From contig JAWXBI010000310.1 of the NCBI GenBank assembly GCA_034439915.1, positions 1 to 29,141 on the forward strand: a DNA stretch of 29,141 nt. The letters run 5' to 3'. The notes beneath the pieces are model-generated. The model ran no database searches, was not told the origin of the DNA, and worked only from the letters and a program-made list of their open reading frames with translations. Within the stretch, counting starts at the first letter, position 1; the number at the start of each line of letters is the position of its first letter. A program made the translations under genes and the position numbers. Shown here in pieces: positions 25,301-29,141 of the stretch. This DNA is from JADJLQ01 sp034439915 (GTDB lineage: Bacteria > Bacteroidota > Bacteroidia > Chitinophagales > Saprospiraceae).

Positions 25301-28300
25301 TCCATTATTGATACACCAACTCAGTGGGGTAAAACTGCCCACCGGAATGAACCCTGATGAATGGGTAAGATTAATATTGCTCAAACTGGATTGGCTCGTA
25401 AACCAACCTCCAATATTATCCACGGAAATTGAATTGAAGGAGGCTGTATTCAGGACCATTGGAATTTGAGTAAACGTATTAGGGACTTGATTGACGATAT
25501 GCAAACGGAAACAACAGGCAGGGGGAATCGTCTTCAGAGATTCCACCCAATAGGATATACTGTCACAAGTCGTTGGCGGACAATTTCCAAAATTGACCGA
25601 CTGAACTTCATGGGTATCCAATTGTACGGTAACCATATTGTTCAATGGATTCGAGAGCATCCATCCTGGTTGATTAATTTCTTTCACTGAATATTTATCC
25701 GGTTTCAGCGGCCCAAAGGAATAATACCCGCTGGCATCCGTGGTCACCGTATCAATGGCATTTCCGGTGGCATCACAGAGAATAATCTGCCAACCGGATA
25801 ATTTGGGTTGACCGGAATAGGCCTTCCCGTCGCAAAGTGTATCCTTATATTTTATTCCGGTGATGTAGGAATTGGTTTCGCAACAATCTGCTTTGATTAA
25901 TCCCGGACCGGTAATACTACCACAAACATTGATACCCGTCACCCGAGTCCAGTTTTTTACACCTGCGCGAATGCAATAAGTGCCTTTATTCAAAATCACT
26001 TGTGTTGTAGAAGTATCCGGTGGAAGGGCAAAGGGCGAGCTGGAATTATTCCCTATTGGATGGACTCCCAAAAGGGTAGCAATGATATTTCCTGAAGCAT
26101 CATACAACCAAAAATCAGCTTCGTTGTCCGCCAGTGCACTTAATTGTATAGTAATGGGTGAATTGTCTTTGCATACACAAAAGCATTTGGAATAGGTGTA
26201 TCGGGGCCCTGACCCTTTATTGGCTCCCTGAAATACTGAAATCCATTGTGCACAAGGGGTAATGGTATCGGGTTGAAGGGCCCAACTGGAATAAGGCACT
26301 ACCACTTCCGCCGGTCGGGGCAAAATCAATCCGGTATAAGGGGTCTGAATTACTGTCCAGTTTGGATCAAAAGCGCCGGGAGGAAGCAATTGGCCATTGG
26401 GTCCTACACCCGTATTCAGGCTGATGTTGTTGGTCGCACAGGATGGAGCATAACCACAGGTCGAGTCCACCGGACAATTGAATATAATATTGGTATCACA
26501 GCTGGAAAGTCCATTATTATAAAAAAACTTTACGGTAGCCGTATCCGGGTTTGAACCGATGTTGATACCGAGATCGACAGCATGAAAACTGCCGATGGGT
26601 ATAGTTCCGGAAGGATGTGTGATCGTGAGTCGGTCCAAAGGTGAAATCACCGGGGTAAACGGCGATACAATACCTGCTGAATTAAATGTCGTTGTCTTCA
26701 GATCAATTTGTATTTTGGAAATAGCTGCGGCCTGGTTGTTATAATGAAATTGAAAAGTGCAGGCATAAGGAATGACCTGAAATGGAAGGATTGAAGCTGA
26801 AATGCTGTCACATTTTGGCCTTGGAGGAGGAAGGGGGCAATTAAAAATTATACTGGTATCACAGGAAACCAAACCATTCGAATAGAAAAACTTAATAATT
26901 GCAGTATCCGGATTGGAACCTCCATTGATATCAAATTGAACGGCTGGAAATTTACCTTTTGGAATGGGAGATGTAGTATTGTGTAAAGTGAAGCTATTGC
27001 TGCCCAGTTGCAAGTTTGCAGTGGTGTATGGAATCAGAACAGCAAATGTCTGAAAGGATGAAATTGACTTAAAATCTACCTGGATTTTATTCAGGTTGGA
27101 AGCCTGATTATCGATGATCAATTGAAAATTACAGGGGTGAATAGCGGATTGGAAATAAATTAAGGATGCAGATACACTATCGCATTTAGGAGGCATGATT
27201 ACCGGAGAGCACGACAATTGGTTCAGGAAGACTTCACCTCCGGCATATAATTCACAAGGAAAAGAAGAACTCGGGTTGTCGTATAAAGCCAAAGCATATA
27301 CTAAGGCATTGGCAGGGTGTCCCAGTCCGGACCAGGTGTTGCCATTCCAGGTGGCAACAGAGTTGATGTTTTGATTGCCGATCTGGCTGAATCTACCACC
27401 AGCCAGTAATTCTGAATTGTTTACCAGCAACTCATAAATTCCATTACCGGTATTTACTCCGCCGCCTAAGCCTGACCAACTGTTCCCATCCCATTTGGCC
27501 AGATGACGGGTACCGGTCACTGAAGGAGAAGCACTTAAAAATTGTCCTCCCACAATTAAATCATTCCCCAGTTGAGCTAACGCATATACACCATCGCTGC
27601 TGTTCAGCGGACTCATAATATTCACGCCTCCTGCGAGTGGGGCCCAAAAATTACCTACCCATCTGGCAATATTATTTAATCCTCCCGGGACATTACCAAA
27701 AAGACCCCCGGCAATGATGCTGCCATTATATAAAGCCAATGATTTTACCGGGCCATTCAGCCCTCCAAGTAAAGACCACCCCGGACCGGGAGTCCAAAAC
27801 GCAATATTGGAGGCAGGTACTGAGTTTCCAACTGAACTGAACGACCCACCTACCACCAGGCCGGAAGAAACAGAAAGCAGTGCACTTACTACACCTGTGG
27901 ACGTATTTATACCCTGATTCAGAGCCGTCCAATTGATTCCATTCCATGCTGCAATTTTATTTACCGGGATAGCGGGAGCGCCGGCATTGTTGAATTCTCC
28001 TCCGGCATATAGAATGCCATTATGTATAGCCAGAGTATTTACCTTTTTATCCAGGCCGGCACCTAAAGATGTCCAGTTGGTGCCATCCCAGGCTGCAATA
28101 TTATTGGCAGGTATGGCCGGATTACCTATGGTTGAAAAGGATCCCGCTACTATCAGTTTTCCCTGGTAGACAATCATATCCTCAATCCAGGAATTACTCA
28201 TGGTGCTCCAGGCATTGGTTTTACAATAATTCAGACAGGAGTCCACGACCGGACAGGGGCGCTGAAAGAAAGAAATCTGACAGAAACAATGTAGTTTACC

Positions 28301-29141
28301 GCAGGTCGTTTGTAAATTTAAAGTATACCAGCCGGCATTCGGAAAAAGCAAAGGAATTTGAATATTACCGGAAAAACTGCTGCCGGTTTGATTCACGCCA
28401 GGCCCTGTCAGTGTCCATAGGATGGGAGCGGTCTGGCAGGAATCTCCTGCACAGGAAAATATACCGCCTAGTGTCAATGGCTTGGGCGAAGGACAACCCA
28501 GTATCACAGTATCATTGCATTGAACGGGATTGGTGATCCCGTTTTGTTGAAGGTTAAGTGCATATTTACCGCATTCACACTGACAATGGATATCAATTGG
28601 AAACTTGATCAAAGTATCAAAACAAGGACTTCCATTGGCATCAAATTCCACAATGGGAATCTGTATGGTATAATTTCCGCTCTGCGTATAGGTATGCATC
28701 CACATGCCGCTGTTAAAGGGTCCTAATTCAACCTGCCCATCACCCCAACTGATCAGAAATACGGAATCACAAGGAGGCAATCTTTTGATACTGACTGTCG
28801 CCTTGCATAGAGAGTCGACCACAATTAATTGCAGGGCATTGATCGCAGACTGAATAAATACTGCCCTGTCTTTGCAACAACTATCAATTTCAGGTGGGCA
28901 ATTGGCAAAATTGACCTGGGCCACCTGGTTAGCTCCAAGAAAGATGGAAGAACTACCAGTGGCAGGCAATGAAGGAATCCAGCCAGGTTGATTGAGCTCT
29001 TTTACAGTATACAAGCCTGGTGGCAATAGGCTAAAGTTATAATACCCGTTCTGATCCGTAGTCACTGTATCTATGGCTATACCTGTTGAACTGTTACATA
29101 AAACGATTTGCCAGCCTTGCAGGGTTTGTTGAGTCCCATTA
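22310..29141 (-). CDS. Giant modular T9SS-exported protein (5' end outside window)
   Basis: This is an open frame of about 2277 codons that runs through the right edge. The GTG at 29065 is not the start, since the frame continues with GTQQTLQGWQIVLCN to the last base. From N to C: an SdrD/Cna-B-like domain (about 28890-29141), a PKD-like domain (HTYTQSGNYTIQIPIVEF), a Cys-rich Ig-like part, and propeller 1 (27195-28240; repeats like NNIAAWDGTNWTSLGAG and LYAGGEF). Then come two Ig-like domains, a jelly-roll-like unknown domain (LSALADNEADFWLYD), SdrD, and a third Ig-like domain. The unknown domain and SdrD then recur, followed by PKD and propeller 2 (22580-23665). The C-terminus (YPNPTADKIYIQF...GTYLIKV) is a T9SS type A sorting domain. 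It is secreted and probably surface-attached, with many Cys. No catalytic motif is visible, so a structural or binding role is likely. Confidence 0.9.
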   Translation of the reverse strand, partial: NGTQQTLQGWQIVLCNSSTGIAIDTVTTDQNGYYNFSLLPPGLYTVKELNQPGWIPSLPATGSSSIFLGANQVAQVNFANCPPEIDSCCKDRAVFIQSAINALQLIVVDSLCKATVSIKRLPPCDSVFLISWGDGQVELGPFNSGMWMHTYTQSGNYTIQIPIVEFDANGSPCFDTLIKFPIDIHCQCECGKYALNLQQNGITNPVQCNDTVILGCPSPKPLTLGGIFSCAGDSCQTAPILWTLTGPGVNQTGSSFSGNIQIPLLFPNAGWYTLNLQTTCGKLHCFCQISFFQRPCPVVDSCLNYCKTNAWSTMSNSWIEDMIVYQGKLIVAGSFSTIGNPAIPANNIAAWDGTNWTSLGAGLDKKVNTLAIHNGILYAGGEFNNAGAPAIPVNKIAAWNGINWTALNQGINTSTGVVSALLSVSSGLVVGGSFSSVGNSVPASNIAFWTPGPGWSLLGGLNGPVKSLALYNGSIIAGGLFGNVPGGLNNIARWVGNFWAPLAGGVNIMSPLNSSDGVYALAQLGNDLIVGGQFLSASPSVTGTRHLAKWDGNSWSGLGGGVNTGNGIYELLVNNSELLAGGRFSQIGNQNINSVATWNGNTWSGLGHPANALVYALALYDNPSSSFPCELYAGGEVFLNQLSCSPVIMPPKCDSVSASLIYFQSAIHPCNFQLIIDNQASNLNKIQVDFKSISSFQTFAVLIPYTTANLQLGSNSFTLHNTTSPIPKGKFPAVQFDINGGSNPDTAIIKFFYSNGLVSCDTSIIFNCPLPPPRPKCDSISASILPFQVIPYACTFQFHYNNQAAAISKIQIDLKTTTFNSAGIVSPFTPVISPLDRLTITHPSGTIPIGSFHAVDLGINIGSNPDTATVKFFYNNGLSSCDTNIIFNCPVDSTCGYAPSCATNNISLNTGVGPNGQLLPPGAFDPNWTVIQTPYTGLILPRPAEVVVPYSSWALQPDTITPCAQWISVFQGANKGSGPRYTYSKCFCVCKDNSPITIQLSALADNEADFWLYDASGNIIATLLGVHPIGNNSSSPFALPPDTSTTQVILNKGTYCIRAGVKNWTRVTGINVCGSITGPGLIKADCCETNSYITGIKYKDTLCDGKAYSGQPKLSGWQIILCDATGNAIDTVTTDASGYYSFGPLKPDKYSVKEINQPGWMLSNPLNNMVTVQLDTHEVQSVNFGNCPPTTCDSISYWVESLKTIPPACCFRLHIVNQVPNTFTQIPMVLNTASFNSISVDNIGGWFTSQSSLSNINLTHSSGFIPVGSFTPLSWCINNGSNPDTIKIKTEYLIGTSTVSCDTSFVFFCPPQPDTTCGLGCRADTISLSTGLDHSTGQFYPAGSPDAFWTVTKSPYPLYILPKPAYVLSTPTYWQDQPSAAQPCSKWINFSGGPYHYDDGVYEFSRCFCICKDGARIQIHLSALADNAVDFMLCDSTGTVVANLLSNTSSYSFLNPAKDTTVNLILDQGRYCIKASVYNYGHTYTGLNVCGSISGTGLVKEICCEPSSLIGIKYVDSICAGLPFNGTQQTLQGWQIVLCNSQGVAIDTVITDVNGSYSFSPLIPGLYTVKELNQYGWNPSFPASGMSSIFIGANQVAQVNFGNCPPEVDSCCKNKSNFIHNVINAIQLSVIDSLCKAKINVLRLPPCDSVLWIDWGDGDIDDGPGSGGMAMHTYAQSGQYTIQIPIVEFDSNHKACFDTVLKFTIDLHCTCECGRFTLTMPQNGTLVPVHCNDTVTLGCPAPGGISINGNFVCAGDSCFTPLIQWALIGSLSGLSGNVSPGNFQINLPGSLNAGYYTLNLQTVCGMQKCTCKIVLYQRPCALSDSCTTYCPGTSWNQLNTSWIQDMVVYQGRLIAAGSFNTIGNPAVAASNIAAWNGTTWAPLAGGGLNNIVNDIEVHNGILYAGGEFTIAGNTPASKIASWNGISWSAIPQGGINGAITNVDALLSTAWGLVVGGKFNSVGTNSITANNIARWNPGPGWATFGSGFNGPVFALSIFYGNIVAGGRFGNTAGGFNNLAIWVGYWTKVGVGGAVNLTVNPPNSSEGIYAIASYKGQLIAAGQFPSAVSTMVQNGNKTQHIAMWNGAYWTTLGIGPNPPGSGVTAGNGIYALKVINNELFVGGQFTQVNNQNINLLAKWDGSTWTNLNHPSTGIVRSIALYNPNKDSICNLYTGGEVLFNQWKCSGVSTKNQDPTLSVTIYPNPTADKIYIQFNEIIHEEVNISMYSLWGQRIWNEVIPYYLSRETRAIETNNFSSGTYLIKVSTKKGLVVKKITVMK
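22580..24630. repeat. Second copy of a ~2-kb duplicated coding module
   Basis: This segment (SdrD, PKD, Ig-like and propeller) resembles 27195-29141 along its whole length. The word caacaactatc occurs at 24306 and 28875, and ccctggtaga at 23589 and 28161, giving an almost constant offset near 4570 bases. The DNA similarity is visible by eye but far from perfect, so the duplication is old. Confidence 0.8.
27195..29141. repeat. First copy of the ~2-kb duplicated coding module
   Basis: This copy matches 22580-24630 in domain order and partly in DNA sequence. It is truncated by the window edge, so its true length is unknown. The propeller part keeps the WDGTxWxxLG blade motif, but the blades differ enough that recent gene conversion is unlikely. 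Confidence 0.8.

Noticed and set aside
29065..29067. GTG as start of the giant T9SS protein
   Set aside because: The frame stays open to the window edge and the residues before it (GTQQTLQGWQIVLCN) match the second copy of the same domain at about 24540, so the gene starts outside the window.

Overview
The window reads as chromosomal DNA of a Bacteroidota bacterium, probably of the Saprospirales/Chitinophagales type (lineage is inference). Two proteins end in a type IX secretion (T9SS) sorting domain. There is also a SusD C-terminal fragment and a two-component-regulator propeller fragment, and a giant repetitive protein with the Bacteroidota tail-fibre-like head. Composition is moderate to low GC. 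I see no rRNA, tRNA, CRISPR array, transposase or integrase.

Layout. 1-4367 (all minus) is a family of TPR-type class III adenylate cyclases: one intact copy (2310-4367) and two decayed copies (1508-2136 and 141-608), with a small secreted DsrE-like gene (745-1182) between the decayed copies and a REP-like double hairpin at 1399-1463. 4645-10847 (minus) is a probable operon. It holds a giant filament-like secreted protein of 1793 aa, its C-terminal tail cut off by one in-frame stop codon, and a small T9SS-sorted protein overlapping that tail by ATGA. 11053-15988 (plus) carries a divergent pyruvate kinase without its C-terminal domain and a secreted beta-propeller/amidohydrolase fusion. 15996-16260 holds about 3.4 tandem copies of an 80-bp repeat between convergent genes.

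16291-19221 (minus) is a sensor-kinase locus. It holds a kinase remnant, an intact TPR histidine kinase coupled to it by a TAATG overlap, and a short ORF that joins the start of a regulator-propeller protein to the end of a SusD-like protein. 19253-20988 (minus) is an overlapping pair: sterol-desaturase-type membrane hydroxylase then CPBP protease. 21084-22208 (minus) is a secreted GH26 beta-mannanase. 22310-29141 (minus) is the C-terminal 2.27k residues of a giant modular T9SS-exported protein whose start lies beyond the window.

Working together: the region looks like a set of cell-surface and exported functions (giant surface proteins, mannanase, secreted amidohydrolase) mixed with signalling genes (cAMP cyclase, histidine kinase). 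Several paralogues are being lost by frameshift, internal deletion and small hairpin insertion. The strongest second-look items are the in-frame stop inside the conserved C-terminal domain of the 1793-aa protein, the propeller/SusD chimera, the hairpin insertions in decaying genes, and the module-duplicated giant T9SS protein. I did not find a convincing new defence or mobile system.
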